64,000 nt of DNA from Acidovorax sp. GBBC 1281 (GCF_028473645.1 NZ_CP097269.1:1310001-1374000); one strand, 5' to 3'; counted from the stretch's first letter, positions 49,315 to 59,890 are shown. Notes: a model not told the origin generated them from the sequence alone. Program-made: numbers and translations.

Positions 49315-49863
49315 ATGCTTTACCAGATCGCTTCTTTCCTGCTGGACGTGGTGGGCGGCCTGCTGGCCGGGGCTTGCCTGCTGCGGCTTTACATGCAACT
49401 GCAGCGCGTGCCTTTTGGCAACCCTATCGGGCAACTGGTTTTCGCGCTGAGCGACTGGCTGGTCTTGCCCCTGCGCAGGATCGTGCCTGCCACGGGGCGC
49501 TGGGATTGGGCCAGCTTGGTAGCAGCGATTTTGATCCAGCTGGTGCAGTACCTGTTGCTGTGGCTGCTGCTGGGCGCCGGCCCGGGCCTGGTGCTGCTGC
49601 TCTGGCTGGCCGTGTTCGGTCTGGTGCGCGCGGCGATCTACGGGTTGATCGGCCTGCTGATCGTCTATGCCGTGCTCTCGTGGGTGCAGACGCGCTCACC
49701 CCTTGCCGACGTGATTGCCCGCTTGTGCGAGCCGTTGCTGCGCCCCGTGCGGCGCGTGGTGCCGCTCCTCGGCGGGGTGGATCTGTCGCCGCTGGTGGTG
49801 CTGGTGTTGCTGCAGGTGTGCCTGATCGTGGTGGGCAACGTACAGGGATGGGTGCTGCGGTAG
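49315..49863 (+). CDS. YggT-family membrane protein
   Basis: The 182-residue product has two YGGT repeats, each with a pair of hydrophobic segments. The signature sequences are LYMQLQRVPFGNPIGQLVF with LVLPLRRIVP, then CEPLLRPVRRVVPLLGGVDLSPLVVL. It is an inner-membrane protein of unclear role, often next to proC or in cell-envelope contexts. It is convergent with accD across a strong terminator. Confidence 0.92.
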   Translation: MLYQIASFLLDVVGGLLAGACLLRLYMQLQRVPFGNPIGQLVFALSDWLVLPLRRIVPATGRWDWASLVAAILIQLVQYLLLWLLLGAGPGLVLLLWLAVFGLVRAAIYGLIGLLIVYAVLSWVQTRSPLADVIARLCEPLLRPVRRVVPLLGGVDLSPLVVLVLLQVCLIVVGNVQGWVLR

Positions 49864-49891
49864 GGGCTCGACAGCGGAATTGGCCCGCCAT

Positions 49892-49942
49892 AAAAAATAG
49901 CCGCCACCGCTGATCCCGTCAGCGGTGGCGGCTATTGTTTTG
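49892..49942. terminator. Bidirectional terminator between yggT and accD
   Basis: An 18-bp perfect stem (49896-49913 with 49919-49936) has a 5-nt loop. A-residues precede it and TGTTTT follows, so it can end transcription from both sides. It is one of the strongest hairpins in the window. Confidence 0.9.
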
Positions 49943-49967
49943 GTAGCGGGCCGAAGCGTGTGGGCGA

Positions 49968-50840
49968 TCAGGCCACCGAGTCTGCCGGCAGGCGCTGCAG
50001 CATCGCAAGGCTCTTGGCCACGGTGCCCCGCAGTTCGCGGCGGTCGCAGATGAAGTCCACCGCGCCCTTGGTCTGCAGGAATTCAGCGCGCTGGAAGCCT
50101 TCCGGCAGCGTCACGCGCACGGTCGATTCGATCACACGCGGTCCGGCAAAGCCGATCAGTGCCTTGGGCTCGGCGATCACGATGTCGCCCACGAAGGCAA
50201 AGCCGGCCGAGACGCCGCCCATGGTCGGGTCGGTCAGCACGCTGATGTAGGGCAGGCCCTTCTTGGCCAGCCGGGTGAGGGCCGCGTTGGTCTTGGCCAT
50301 CTGCATCAGCGAGAGCAGGCCTTCCTGCATGCGCGCCCCGCCCGTGGCGGTGAAGCACAGGAAGGGCACCTTCTGCTCGATGGCGGTTTCCACGCCGCGC
50401 ACGAAGCGCTCGCCCACCACGCTGCCCATGCTGCCGCCCATGAAGTCGAACTCGAAGCACGCCACCACGATGTTGATGCTGCGCACCGAGCCGCCCATCA
50501 CGATGAGCGCATCGGTTTCCCCGGTGTTTTCCAGGGCTTCCTTCAGGCGGTCGGGGTACTTGCGGCTGTCCTTGAACTTCAGCGCATCGACCGGCAGCAC
50601 TTCCTGGCCGATTTCATAACGGCCTTCGGCGTCCAGGAACGCGTTCAGGCGGGGGCGAGCATTGATGCGGTGGTGGTGGCTGCAGTGCGGGCAGACGTTC
50701 TGGTTCTGCTCCAGATCGGTCTTGTACAGCACCGTCTCGCAGCTCGGGCACTTGATCCACAGGCCTTCCGGCACCTGGCGGCGCTCGGTCGGGTCGGTCT
50801 GCTGGATTTTGGAGGGCAGGAGTTTTTCGAGCCAGGACAT
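49968..50840 (-). CDS. accD: Acetyl-CoA carboxylase carboxyltransferase beta subunit
   Basis: AccD transfers carboxyl from biotin to acetyl-CoA, making malonyl-CoA for the fab enzymes in this window. The 290-residue product has a four-Cys zinc ribbon (Cys31, 34, 50, 53), then [29 protein letters not shown] and [15 protein letters not shown]. It follows trpA on the minus strand. The usual downstream gene folC is not present. Confidence 0.97.
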   Translation of the reverse strand: MSWLEKLLPSKIQQTDPTERRQVPEGLWIKCPSCETVLYKTDLEQNQNVCPHCSHHHRINARPRLNAFLDAEGRYEIGQEVLPVDALKFKDSRKYPDRLKEALENTGETDALIVMGGSVRSINIVVACFEFDFMGGSMGSVVGERFVRGVETAIEQKVPFLCFTATGGARMQEGLLSLMQMAKTNAALTRLAKKGLPYISVLTDPTMGGVSAGFAFVGDIVIAEPKALIGFAGPRVIESTVRVTLPEGFQRAEFLQTKGAVDFICDRRELRGTVAKSLAMLQRLPADSVA

Positions 50841-50908
50841 ATCGGTTTCCTCTTCGCTTCGCTTCAAGTCTCAGCCGGCGCGCCACGGACCGGGCGCGCG
50901 GGCTGCAA

Positions 50909-51730
50909 TTATGCGTCCAGCGCCTTGCGCACCCCCCGCAGGAAGTCGATGGTGACGGGCACCACCTTCTCGTGCGGCTGGTCTTCCAGCAACTGGATGA
51001 TGCGGCTGCCGATGACCACGGCATCGGCCACGCGCCCGATCGCCTGGGCCGTGGCCGCGTCACGGATGCCGAAGCCCACGCCCACGGGAATGTGCACATG
51101 GCGGCGGATCACCGGCAGCATGGCCTCGACGGCGGTCGTATCGAGCGCGCGCGAGCCGGTCACGCCCTTGAGGGACACGTAGTACACGTAGCCGCTGGCC
51201 ACGCGCGCGACCTGCTGCATGCGCTCTTCCGTGCTGGTGGGTGCCAGCAGGAAGATCAGGTCCATGCCGCGCTCGCGCAGGCTGGCGGCGAACGCTTCGC
51301 TTTCCTCGGGCGGGTAGTCGACGATGAGCACGCCGTCCACGCCCGCCTCGGCGGCATCGCGCACGAAGGCGCCTGAGCCATGGATCTGGTCGTAGCGCTC
51401 CACCGGGTTGGCGTAGCCCATCAGCACGACGGGCGTCTTGTCGTTGCGCTGGCGGAAATCGCGCACATGGCCCAGAACCTGCAGCATGCCCACGCCCAGC
51501 GAGAGCGCCTTTTCCCCGGCCTTCTGGATCACCGGGCCGTCGGCCATGGGGTCGGAGAAGGGCACGCCCAGTTCGATCACGTCGGCCCCGGCCTCGACCA
51601 TGCCGTGCATGAGCGCCGGCGTGATGTCGGCGAACGGAAAGCCGGCGGTCACATAGGGAATGAGCGCCTTGCGCCCCTTGGCCTGCAGTTCTGCGAAGGT
51701 GTTCGCAATGCGGTTGCGCGGCGAGCTCAT
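50909..51730 (-). CDS. trpA: Tryptophan synthase alpha subunit
   Basis: TrpA cleaves indole-3-glycerol phosphate. The 273-residue TIM barrel has [19 protein letters not shown] with catalytic Glu and Asp, [12 protein letters not shown], and [11 protein letters not shown]. It starts at ATG 51730, overlapping the trpB stop (ATGA), so the two subunits are coupled for complex assembly. Confidence 0.97.
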   Translation of the reverse strand: MSSPRNRIANTFAELQAKGRKALIPYVTAGFPFADITPALMHGMVEAGADVIELGVPFSDPMADGPVIQKAGEKALSLGVGMLQVLGHVRDFRQRNDKTPVVLMGYANPVERYDQIHGSGAFVRDAAEAGVDGVLIVDYPPEESEAFAASLRERGMDLIFLLAPTSTEERMQQVARVASGYVYYVSLKGVTGSRALDTTAVEAMLPVIRRHVHIPVGVGFGIRDAATAQAIGRVADAVVIGSRIIQLLEDQPHEKVVPVTIDFLRGVRKALDA

Positions 51731-52995
51731 GCGGCAGGCCCTCCCTTGACCCCGAGGCCGCGCATGGAGGGCCGGTCGTACACATCGGCCCCCGACAGGT
51801 CGGCGACCGTGCCGATGTCCTTGTCCCCGCGGCCTGACAGGTTCACCAGGATGGACTGATTCGTCGGCATGGTCTTGGCGAGTTTCATGGCATAGGCCAC
51901 GGCATGGCTGGACTCCAGCGCCGGAATGATGCCTTCGGTGCGGCACAGGTAATGGAAGGCGGCGAGCGCCTCGGCATCGGTGATGCCGACGTATTCGGCA
52001 CGGCCGATTTCCTGCAGCCACGCGTGCTCGGGCCCGACGCCCGGGTAGTCCAGGCCCGCGCTGATGCTGTGCGTTTCGGTGATCTGGCCGTTCTCGTCCT
52101 GCAGGATGAACGTGCGGTTGCCGTGCAAGACGCCCGAGCTGCCGCGCTGCAGCGAGGCGGAGTGTTTGCCGCTGTCCAGCCCCTCGCCGGCGGCTTCCAC
52201 GCCGATCAGGCGTGTCTTTTCATGGGGAATGTAGGGGTGGAAGATGCCCATGGCATTGCTGCCGCCGCCCACGCAGGCGATCACCGCGTCGGGCTGCTGG
52301 GTGCTGGCCTTCTGCTCGGCCAGCATGGCCGGCATCTGCTCCAGGCACTCGGTGCCGATCACGCTCTGGAAATCGCGCACCATCATGGGGTAGGGGTGCG
52401 GGCCCGCCACCGTGCCGATGATGTAGAAGGTGTCGTCCACATGGGCCACCCAGTCGCGCATGGCTTCGTTCAGCGCGTCCTTGAGCGTCCTGCTGCCCGA
52501 ATCAACGGGCACGACGGTCGCGCCCAGCAGCTTCATGCGGTACACGTTGGGGCTCTGGCGCTTGACGTCCTCCGAGCCCATGTACACCACGCATTCGAGG
52601 CCGTAGCGCGCGCAGATGGTGGCCGTGGCGACGCCGTGCTGGCCTGCGCCCGTCTCGGCGATGATGCGCGGCTTGCCCATGCGCCGGGCGAGCATCGCTT
52701 GGCCGATCACGTTGTTGATCTTGTGGGCGCCGGTGTGGTTGAGGTCTTCGCGCTTGAGGTAGATCTGCGCGCCGCCCATCTCGCGGCTCATGCGTGCTGC
52801 GTGATAGACGGGGGAGGGGCGCCCCACGAAGTGCTTCAGTTCCGAATGGAATTCGGCCAGGAACTCCGGATCGTTCTGGTAGCGGGCATAGGCCTCGCGC
52901 AGTTCGGTCAGGGCATGGGTGAGCGTTTCGCTCGCGAAACTGCCGCCATAGGGGCCGAAATGGCCGGCGGCGTCGGGTTGCTGGTAGGAAAGCAT
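51727..52995 (-). CDS. trpB: Tryptophan synthase beta subunit
   Basis: TrpB joins indole and serine with pyridoxal phosphate. The 422-residue product has the PLP Lys in [32 protein letters not shown], and [16 protein letters not shown]. Its ATG overlaps the trpF stop (TGATG) and its stop overlaps trpA. The order trpF-trpB-trpA-accD is standard for beta- and gammaproteobacteria. Confidence 0.97.
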   Translation of the reverse strand: MLSYQQPDAAGHFGPYGGSFASETLTHALTELREAYARYQNDPEFLAEFHSELKHFVGRPSPVYHAARMSREMGGAQIYLKREDLNHTGAHKINNVIGQAMLARRMGKPRIIAETGAGQHGVATATICARYGLECVVYMGSEDVKRQSPNVYRMKLLGATVVPVDSGSRTLKDALNEAMRDWVAHVDDTFYIIGTVAGPHPYPMMVRDFQSVIGTECLEQMPAMLAEQKASTQQPDAVIACVGGGSNAMGIFHPYIPHEKTRLIGVEAAGEGLDSGKHSASLQRGSSGVLHGNRTFILQDENGQITETHSISAGLDYPGVGPEHAWLQEIGRAEYVGITDAEALAAFHYLCRTEGIIPALESSHAVAYAMKLAKTMPTNQSILVNLSGRGDKDIGTVADLSGADVYDRPSMRGLGVKGGPAA

Positions 52996-53744
52996 CAATG
53001 AATCTTTGCAAATTGCGCATCGGCCGCCTGCACGGCGGCGATGAAGCGTTGGATCTTGCCGGCGTCCTTGATGCCCCGCAACGGCTTGCCGTCGGGGCCA
53101 TCGGCTTCCACGCCGGAACTGACGTCAACCGCGAGCGACAGGCCGCGCGGCCGCACCTGCAAGATGCCATCGGTCACGTTTGCAGGCGTGAGTCCACCAG
53201 ACAAAACGAGGTGAGAGCCGACGCTTGGAGGTAGAAGTGACCAATTGAATGCCTTGCCGCCACCGCCATAACCTTCGACATGGGCGTCGAGCAGGATGGC
53301 CTGGGCGCGGGAGTGGGTTGCCGCGAATTGTACGAGGTCGAACCGCGCCGCACCGTCGCCAAGGGGAATGCGTGCCGCCCGCAGGAACGGCCTGGCTCCA
53401 TCCGCCGTGGCCGCCCAGCAGTCTTGGGGCGATTCATCCCCATGGAATTGCACCGTTGCCGACGGAATCATTGTGCAGGCTGCTATCACTTCTGTAGCGA
53501 CGGCATTCACGAACAACAGCACCGGCGTCACGAACGGAGGCAGTCTGCGGGCCAGGGCCGCGGCCCGTTGCGGCGTGATGCCCCTTGGACTGGCGGCGTA
53601 TAGCACGAACCCCACCGCATCGGCACCGGCCGCCACGGCCGCATCCACATCATCTTCGCGGGTGAGGCCGCAGATCTTGACACGGGTGCGGTGGTGGGGG
53701 GAGATGGGGGCGGGTGAAGGGCTGGCAGGCTGGGAGCGGCTCAT
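52995..53744 (-). CDS. trpF: Phosphoribosylanthranilate isomerase
   Basis: TrpF carries out the Amadori rearrangement in tryptophan synthesis. The 249-residue product has [16 protein letters not shown] with catalytic Cys, [26 protein letters not shown] and [10 protein letters not shown] with the catalytic Asp towards the end (AVDVSSGVE). The N-terminus has an extra 20-residue Ser/Pro-rich stretch. ATG 53744 overlaps the truA stop. Nucleotides 53478-53500 in the gene resemble the core of the dispersed repeat. Confidence 0.95.
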   Translation of the reverse strand: MSRSQPASPSPAPISPHHRTRVKICGLTREDDVDAAVAAGADAVGFVLYAASPRGITPQRAAALARRLPPFVTPVLLFVNAVATEVIAACTMIPSATVQFHGDESPQDCWAATADGARPFLRAARIPLGDGAARFDLVQFAATHSRAQAILLDAHVEGYGGGGKAFNWSLLPPSVGSHLVLSGGLTPANVTDGILQVRPRGLSLAVDVSSGVEADGPDGKPLRGIKDAGKIQRFIAAVQAADAQFAKIH

Positions 53745-54580
53745 GGAAGCCAATCATACGCAGCGGTGCGCAGGGGCAGGCCCCATGCGGCATCGTAGAG
53801 CGGTCCCTGAAAGTACAGCCCGTCGGGCGAAAACGTGGGCGCGGCCGCATCGCGCGAGCGGGCCAGCAACACCTCCTGCATCCAGCCTGCGGGTTGATTT
53901 CCCTGCCCGATCGCGACCAGGCAGCCCATGATGTTGCGGATCATGTGGTGCAGGAACGCGTTGCCCTCGAACTCGAATCGCCAATAGCAGGGCTGCCAGT
54001 CGTGCGGCGGTGCGTTGGCCGGCGGGCCGGCATCGCCTTCGGCGGGGCCCCGCCGCGTGATCGTGATGCGCTGCAAGGTCTTGATGGGCGATTTGGCCTG
54101 GCAGGCCGATGCCCGGAACGAGGTGAAGTCGTGCTCTCCGAGCAGGTGGGCGGCGGCCTCGCGCATGGCGTTGCCGTCCAGTGGATGGAACACCCAACCC
54201 ACGCGCGCGCTGTCCACGCTGGGTCGCACGGGCGACTGCAGCAGCACATAGGCGTAACGGCGGGACGTGGCGCAAAAACGCGCATGGAACGTCTCCGGCA
54301 CCGGGTGCGCCCATTGCACGGCGATGTCGGCAGGCAGGAAGGTGTTGGTGCCGCGCACCCAGGAAAACGGCGTGCGGTCGAGCGGCGTATCGAAATGGAC
54401 CACCTGCATGAGCCCGTGCACACCCGCATCGGTGCGGCCGGCGCAGATGGTGGAGACGGGTTGCGTGGCAAAGCGGCCGAGGGCCGCTTCCAGATGGTCT
54501 TGGATGGTTCTGCCGGAAGACTGGCTTTGCCAGCCGTTGTAGCCCTGCCCGTTGTAGCTGACGCCGAGCGCCATCCTCAT
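53741..54580 (-). CDS. truA: tRNA pseudouridine(38-40) synthase TruA
   Basis: TruA modifies uridines 38-40 of tRNA anticodon arms. The 279-residue product has GVSYNGQGYNGWQSQ, the catalytic Asp in CAGRTDAGVHGLMQVVHF, and FLHHMIRNIMG. It starts at ATG 54580 (or 54574). It lies between fimV and trpF, an order widespread in proteobacteria. Confidence 0.96.
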   Translation of the reverse strand: MRMALGVSYNGQGYNGWQSQSSGRTIQDHLEAALGRFATQPVSTICAGRTDAGVHGLMQVVHFDTPLDRTPFSWVRGTNTFLPADIAVQWAHPVPETFHARFCATSRRYAYVLLQSPVRPSVDSARVGWVFHPLDGNAMREAAAHLLGEHDFTSFRASACQAKSPIKTLQRITITRRGPAEGDAGPPANAPPHDWQPCYWRFEFEGNAFLHHMIRNIMGCLVAIGQGNQPAGWMQEVLLARSRDAAAPTFSPDGLYFQGPLYDAAWGLPLRTAAYDWLP

Positions 54581-54629
54581 GGATGGCGTCCCGGTGCGGC
54601 AGGGAGCGTGGCTGCGCTGGTGCCGTGCA

Positions 54630-57329
54630 TCAGCCCAGTTCGGACAGCAGGCGTTGCGCCCGTGTCTTGAGCGCGCCGGACGATTCGGCGATGACTTCTT
54701 CGATGAGGGTGCGTGCACCTTCGCTGTCGCCGATGGCGTTGAATTCTTCCGCCAGGGCAAGCTTGGTCGCCAGCGGATCGTCGGGCAGGGGCGGAGTCGC
54801 TTGCGGCAGATCCTGTACGGCTGGGCTGTCGGATGGGCTGGTATTGCCGGCAGGCGTGTCCAGGTCCAGCGATAGCGCTCCGAGGTCGAATTCGAGCGGC
54901 GCCGGGCCCGACGGAGGGGCCTCGGCGGATGACAGCGGTGCCGGAGCGGAATCCATCAGACGCAGGTCGGTCAGGAATTCCAGGTCGGCGGTGTCCGGAG
55001 GCGGCGACAGCGGGGCGGCCGCGGTGGCCACCGGCTTGTCCCACGACGGTTCGGGCAGGTCCAGGGCCCCCGTGTCCAGTGCGGGAGGCTCCGAAACAGC
55101 GGGAGCGGGCGTCGGTGCGGGAGCCCAGGCCGGCGCGGCGGCCATGGCACCGGCAGCGGCGGCCGCAGCGGCGAAGGCACCCGGTGCGGCAGGTGGCGCG
55201 GGCGGCGCTTCGGTCAGGGAGTCGTCCGCCAGATCGAGGTCGAGGTCCAGATCGGGTGGCAGGGCCGCGCTGGTGGCGCCGGCCATCTGCGGACGGCCGT
55301 CCGTCAAGGTGCTGGCAAAGCCATTGCCGGTGTTGGGGCCGTCGTCGTCCAGGACCACGCCAGGGCGGCCGCCGGGTTGGTACAGCGGATTCTCGGGGTC
55401 GAGTTCGCGGCCCAGTTCGGACACGCGGGCCCAGTCGGGGCCTTGGCCATCGGTCAGCCGGAAGACGTCCTGCGCCACGGCTTCCAGCGCCTTGCGGTCC
55501 TGGCGCTTGGCATAGATCTCGCCGAGCTTGACGTGGACCGAGGTGCGGTCCGGGTTGTGGCGCACAGCCTCCTTGAGGATCTCTTCGGCCTGCAGGTCGC
55601 GGCCATAGGCCAGATACACGTCGGCTTCGGCCACGGGATCGACATCGCCGCCGGCATCGAGCTGGCTGGGCGAATAGGCCATCGAAGAACCGGTGCTCAG
55701 TTGGCTGCTGGCTGTGTCCACGCGCTGGCCGCCGCTGGCGCCGAAGAACGAATCCGGCTGCAGCTTGCTTTCCATGAACGAGCTGTCCACCGCGTGCTGG
55801 TTGCGGCGGTTCTGGACCGTGCGGTAGACGCCGTAGCCCAGCAGCAATGCCAGCAAGGCACCGCCGGCCAGCGGCAGCATGGGGTCGTCGAACAGGTTGG
55901 AGAAGAAGCCTGGCTCCTCCGTGTCGGGGGCTGGGGCGGGCACGGCAACGGGCGCTGGCGCCGGTGCGGGCGCAGGGGCTGCCACCACGGGCGGGGTCGG
56001 CTCGGCACTCGCCACGCTGGATGCCGGGGTTGCCGCCGTGCTGGCGGGCGTCACGGCAGCAGCGGGGGCCGCAGGGGCGCTGGCCACGCTGGCGGGGGCT
56101 TGCGGCGCGGGCGCCGCAGCAAGCGGCACCACGGTGCCCGTGGCCACGGCTGCGCCCGTGGCGGCGCTGGCGGTGGCTGCGGGCGCGTTGCCGGAGCCCG
56201 TGGACACCGGCGCGGAGGCGGTTCCAAGCTTGTTCAGGTCGGAGATGTTCTTCGACAGCTCGGCCATGCGCGCCGACGCGGCGCTGGCCTGCTTGTCCTT
56301 CGCCACTTGGTCTTCGGCGGCCTTCTGGCCTTGCACGGCGCCCTTGGACAGGGTGAGCTTGTCTGGCGCGGCCGTGGCGGGCTTGCGGTCCTCGACCTGG
56401 GTCTGTACCTTGCCACTGGCCGAACGCTCTGCAGCGGCCACCTCGGCGGAGGGTGCGGCACCGGCCAGGCGGCGGCGGAATTCGTTGAAGTCGCGGCTTT
56501 GCGCGGCAATGATCTGGCGTGCCTCGCCGGGGGGAGTGGCCCGTGCCTGCGTTTCATCGGGCAGCTGCAGCACCGCGCCCGATTTCAGCCGGTTCACATT
56601 GCCACGGATGAAGGCGTCGGGGTTGGAACGCATCATCGCCACGAGCATCTGGTCGAGCGACACGCCGGCGGGGCGGTTGGCGGCGGCCAGGCGGCCCGCG
56701 GTGTCGCCGGCTTGCACGGTGACCGAGCCGGCGGCACCCGCCGGGGCCGGCGCTGCGGCAGGGCGGGGCGTGGGGGCTGGCGCCGGGCGTGGCGTGGCGG
56801 TGGCCGCCGTTTGGGACGGAGCGGACTCAGCAGCCCGGGGCGTGCGAGGGGCCGGCGCAGCGGCCGGGGCGGACGGCGCCGTCACCTGGGGCGATGCGGT
56901 CACGGTGGCGGGCGCGCGGCGCAGGGCCGGCGGGTCGAACAGCATGGTGTAGCTGCGTACGATCTGGCCGGAGTTCCAGGTGGCATCCAGCACCAGATCG
57001 ACGAAGGGGTCGTTGATGGGGCGGTCGCTGGTGAGTTGCAACACCATCGAGCCATCGCTGCGGCGCTGCAGTTGCACGCGCAGGCTGTTCAGCGCGGGAG
57101 ACACTTCCATCCCCTGGGCCCGGAACACCTGGGGGGACGCGGGGGCTGCTCGCAGCGAATCCGCTTCGGCGGCAGTGATCTGGGGCAGCTCGATCTCGGC
57201 GCGCAGGGGCTCGCCAAGGGCGGACTGCACGGTGAGGCGGCCCAGGGCGAGAGCATTCGCATCGGTGGCATACAGGCCGGCCGACATGACGGCCGCGGCG
57301 GCCAGGATTGAGAGTTTCCAACGATGCAT
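54630..57329 (-). CDS. fimV: FimV/HubP polar hub protein
   Basis: The 899-residue product has a signal peptide (WKLSILAAAAVMSAGLYATDANA) and the N-terminal FimV domain (LGRLTVQSALGEPLRAEIEL). Next come a LysM peptidoglycan-binding domain (about 205-265), a long Ala/Pro-rich region, one membrane helix (PLAGGALLALLLGYGVYR, near 500) and a cytoplasmic acidic part. TPR-like units (VKLGEIYAKRQDRKALEAVA) and the C-terminal FimV domain follow (LALAEEFNAIGDSEGARTLIEEV). FimV organises the cell pole and type IV pili. ATG 57329 starts the signal peptide. Confidence 0.93.
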   Translation of the reverse strand: MHRWKLSILAAAAVMSAGLYATDANALALGRLTVQSALGEPLRAEIELPQITAAEADSLRAAPASPQVFRAQGMEVSPALNSLRVQLQRRSDGSMVLQLTSDRPINDPFVDLVLDATWNSGQIVRSYTMLFDPPALRRAPATVTASPQVTAPSAPAAAPAPRTPRAAESAPSQTAATATPRPAPAPTPRPAAAPAPAGAAGSVTVQAGDTAGRLAAANRPAGVSLDQMLVAMMRSNPDAFIRGNVNRLKSGAVLQLPDETQARATPPGEARQIIAAQSRDFNEFRRRLAGAAPSAEVAAAERSASGKVQTQVEDRKPATAAPDKLTLSKGAVQGQKAAEDQVAKDKQASAASARMAELSKNISDLNKLGTASAPVSTGSGNAPAATASAATGAAVATGTVVPLAAAPAPQAPASVASAPAAPAAAVTPASTAATPASSVASAEPTPPVVAAPAPAPAPAPVAVPAPAPDTEEPGFFSNLFDDPMLPLAGGALLALLLGYGVYRTVQNRRNQHAVDSSFMESKLQPDSFFGASGGQRVDTASSQLSTGSSMAYSPSQLDAGGDVDPVAEADVYLAYGRDLQAEEILKEAVRHNPDRTSVHVKLGEIYAKRQDRKALEAVAQDVFRLTDGQGPDWARVSELGRELDPENPLYQPGGRPGVVLDDDGPNTGNGFASTLTDGRPQMAGATSAALPPDLDLDLDLADDSLTEAPPAPPAAPGAFAAAAAAAGAMAAAPAWAPAPTPAPAVSEPPALDTGALDLPEPSWDKPVATAAAPLSPPPDTADLEFLTDLRLMDSAPAPLSSAEAPPSGPAPLEFDLGALSLDLDTPAGNTSPSDSPAVQDLPQATPPLPDDPLATKLALAEEFNAIGDSEGARTLIEEVIAESSGALKTRAQRLLSELG

Positions 57330-57552
57330 GTGTGCCATCAACAAAAGAGGATTGTGCGGTCTGGCAAGGTGCCAGATTCAGGCAGTTTTGGTTCCGCGCG
57401 TAAGCGTGAAAATGTGTAAAAAGCACAATAGCATCAATGTTTTGCACTGACAAGCTGAGCCATGGCGCAACCTTTGGGCGCCTTTCAGAAGGGCAATGTG
57501 CACTGCAGCAATGTTGTCAAAGGACAACGAGCAGTAACAAAACGTTGGTGAT

Positions 57553-57585
57553 TAAAGGCGCTGGCACCGGTTCGGTGTCAGCGCC
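57553..57585 (-). terminator. Terminator after asd
   Basis: GGCGCTGGCACCG and CGGTGTCAGCGCC (57557-57569 and 57573-57585) form a 13-bp stem with a single G-T pair. On the minus strand TTTAAT follows. It is 8 bp from the asd stop. Confidence 0.75.
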
Positions 57586-57592
57586 CGCCGCG

Positions 57593-58723
57593 TCATTCGG
57601 CCAGCAGGATGCGCAACATGCGGCGCAGCGGCTCGGCGGCACCCCACAGCAGTTGGTCGCCGATGGTGAAAGCGCCGATGTATTCCGGTCCCATCGCCAT
57701 CTGGCGGATGCGGCCCACGGGAATCGTCATGGTGCCGGTGACGGCCACGGGGGTCAGGTCCTTCAAGGTGGCTTCGCGCGTGTTGGGCACGACCTTCACC
57801 CACTCGTTGTCAGCGGCGATCATGGCCTCGATGTCGGCCACGGGCACATGCTTCTTCAGCTTGAAGGTCAGGGCCTGGCTGTGGCAGCGCATGGCGCCCA
57901 CCCGCACGCAAAAACCGTCCACAGGCACCGCGGGCGTGTCGAAGCCTTCGCCCTGGCCCATGATCTTGTTCGTCTCGGCCATGCCCTTCCACTCTTCCTT
58001 GGACATGCCGTTGCCCAGGTCCTTGTCGATCCAGGGGATCAGGCTGCCGCCCAGGGGCACGCCGAAGTTGGCAGTTTCCGCATCCGACAGGCTGCGTTGC
58101 TTGGCGATGACCTTGCGGTCGATTTCCAGGATGGCGCTCTTGGGATCGTCCAGCAGCGAGCGCACTTCCGCGTTCAACGTGCCGTATTGCGTGAGCAGTT
58201 CGCGCATGTGCTGGGCGCCGCCGCCGCTGGCTGCCTGGTAGGTCTGCGTGCTCATCCACTCGACCAGGCCGGCCTTGTACAGCGCACCCACGCCCATCAG
58301 CATGCAGCTCACGGTGCAGTTGCCACCGATCCAGTTCTTGCCGCCTTTGGCCAGGGCATCCTGAATCACGGGCAGGTTGACCGGGTCCAGCACGATGACC
58401 GCGTCTTCCTTCATGCGCAGCGTGGAGGCGGCGTCGATCCAGTGGCCGTTCCAGCCGGCATCGCGCAGCTTGGGAAATACTTCGGTGGTGTAGTCGCCGC
58501 CCTGGGCGGTCAGGATGATGTCGCAGCGCTTGAGGGCGTTGATGTCGAAGGCGTCCTGGAGCGTGGTTTCGTTCTTGGCCTGCGCCGGGGCCTTGCCACC
58601 TGCGTTCGACGTGGAGAAGAACATGGGCTCGATGAGACCGAAATCGCCTTCGGCCTGCATGCGGTCCATCAATACGGAGCCGACCATGCCGCGCCAGCCG
58701 ACCAAACCTACCAACTTGCTCAT
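57593..58723 (-). CDS. asd: Aspartate-semialdehyde dehydrogenase
   Basis: Asd makes aspartate semialdehyde for lysine, threonine, methionine and diaminopimelate. The 376-residue product has [18 protein letters not shown] for NADP binding, catalytic Cys136 ([12 protein letters not shown]) and the catalytic His in [11 protein letters not shown]. It belongs to the longer gram-negative type. The asd-fimV-truA order is conserved in many beta- and gammaproteobacteria. A minus-strand TACAAT (58937-58932) lies about 210 bp upstream and may be its -10. Confidence 0.97.
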   Translation of the reverse strand: MSKLVGLVGWRGMVGSVLMDRMQAEGDFGLIEPMFFSTSNAGGKAPAQAKNETTLQDAFDINALKRCDIILTAQGGDYTTEVFPKLRDAGWNGHWIDAASTLRMKEDAVIVLDPVNLPVIQDALAKGGKNWIGGNCTVSCMLMGVGALYKAGLVEWMSTQTYQAASGGGAQHMRELLTQYGTLNAEVRSLLDDPKSAILEIDRKVIAKQRSLSDAETANFGVPLGGSLIPWIDKDLGNGMSKEEWKGMAETNKIMGQGEGFDTPAVPVDGFCVRVGAMRCHSQALTFKLKKHVPVADIEAMIAADNEWVKVVPNTREATLKDLTPVAVTGTMTIPVGRIRQMAMGPEYIGAFTIGDQLLWGAAEPLRRMLRILLAE

Positions 58724-59030
58724 TTCAACGCCCCTATTCAGTTTAAGAAACAGTACCCGACCGGGACTTTTCGCCTGGCTCGTCTGGCCAGGAAGGGCGC
58801 ACGACGAACCAGGCTGGATCAGCCCTTAATGGTCGTGGTTTTGGTGGTGGTTGCGCGCGCGTCCCCACCGGCCAAGGCGGCGGGTGCAGTGTTCAGCAGG
58901 GTGAACGGGCGGGCGGCAAACATAGGCGGCGATTGTAGCGGAAGGCCTTTTGCCGACGGTGCTGTTTTTTGAGGGGTGGCGGGAGGTGTTGTTTAACATC
59001 CGGCCTTTTTCCACGTCAAAGGTCCCTCAC
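58724..59030. other. Intergenic region between asd and the lipoprotein gene
   Basis: No gene is supported in these 307 bp. A minus-strand -10-like TACAAT is at 58937-58932 and would drive asd with a long leader. A plus-strand region just before 59031 holds the start of the lipoprotein gene without a clear Shine-Dalgarno. Confidence 0.5.
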
Positions 59031-59828
59031 ATGCGCATCGTCGCCACCGCCTTTCTTGCCCTGGCCGCTCTGTTGAGCGGCTGCAATGCCTCACAGGACA
59101 GCCCGGCATCGATCGCGCCGCAGGAGACGCAGAGGGTTCGCGACGCCGTCGATGAGCTGGCCCGCCAGGATTTTCCGGCCGTCGAGGCCCGGCTGGCGCC
59201 CCGGCTGCGCACCGCCGATCTGCAGCAGAACCTGGGCCGGATGGCGGCATTGATCCCCCCGGGACCGCCCCAATCCACCGAGACGGTGGGCGTTCAGGTT
59301 CTGAAGACCGATTCCGCGACCTTCCACCACCTCACGCTCGAGTACGAGTATCCGCAGTCCTGGCTGGTCGTCTCTGCCATGCTGGAGCAACGCGACGGCG
59401 CGGTCGTCTTCAATGCACTGCAGGTGACGCCGGCGTCGCAGTCCCTGGCCGCCACCCACCGCTTTTCGCTGGAAGGCAAAACGCCTGGCCACTACCTGTT
59501 CCTGGCGCTCGCGATCGGCATTCCGCTCGGGATCGTCTATACGCTGTGGGTCTGCGTCCGCACGCCGATCCCGAAGCGCAAGTGGCTGTGGTGTGCCGTG
59601 GTCGCGGTGGGCGTGGTGCAGTGCTATCTGGACTGGACCACGGGCGCATGGTCCGCGCAGTGGTTGAGCCTGCAACTGCTGGGGGCGGGCTTTGTGAAGG
59701 CGGGGCCCCAGGCTCCGCTCATCCTCACCATCTCCGCGCCGTTGGGGGCATTGGCCTTCTGGGTGCGTCGCAGGTCCTTCGTTCGCGCGGCATCGGCCGC
59801 GCCGCAGGCCGCACCCGACGCGCGCTGA
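59031..59828 (+). CDS. Hypothetical lipoprotein with C-terminal membrane segments
   Basis: I do not recognise a family. The 265-residue product has a lipoprotein signal (MRIVATAFLALAALLSGCN, lipobox LLSGC with Cys18) and a helical then beta-rich domain (about 25-155; VRDAVDELARQDFPAVEARL). Three hydrophobic helices follow (about 163-180, 185-203, 225-245), ending in an Arg/Ala tail. A lipid-anchored N-terminus followed by membrane helices is unusual. ATG 59031 is used because the signal peptide begins there. It is convergent with leuB. Confidence 0.7.
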   Translation: MRIVATAFLALAALLSGCNASQDSPASIAPQETQRVRDAVDELARQDFPAVEARLAPRLRTADLQQNLGRMAALIPPGPPQSTETVGVQVLKTDSATFHHLTLEYEYPQSWLVVSAMLEQRDGAVVFNALQVTPASQSLAATHRFSLEGKTPGHYLFLALAIGIPLGIVYTLWVCVRTPIPKRKWLWCAVVAVGVVQCYLDWTTGAWSAQWLSLQLLGAGFVKAGPQAPLILTISAPLGALAFWVRRRSFVRAASAAPQAAPDAR

Positions 59829-59856
59829 TACCAGCGATCGCCAACGCCTGGACCGA

Positions 59857-59890
59857 TAAAAAAAGGGTGGCCGGCGGGCCACCCTTTTGG
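59857..59890. terminator. Bidirectional terminator between leuB and the lipoprotein gene
   Basis: AAAAGGGTGGCC and GGCCACCCTTTT (59861-59872 and 59877-59888) form a perfect 12-bp stem with a GGCG loop. It has a T-run on the minus strand and TTTT on the plus strand. It ends the leu operon and probably the lipoprotein transcript. Confidence 0.9.
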
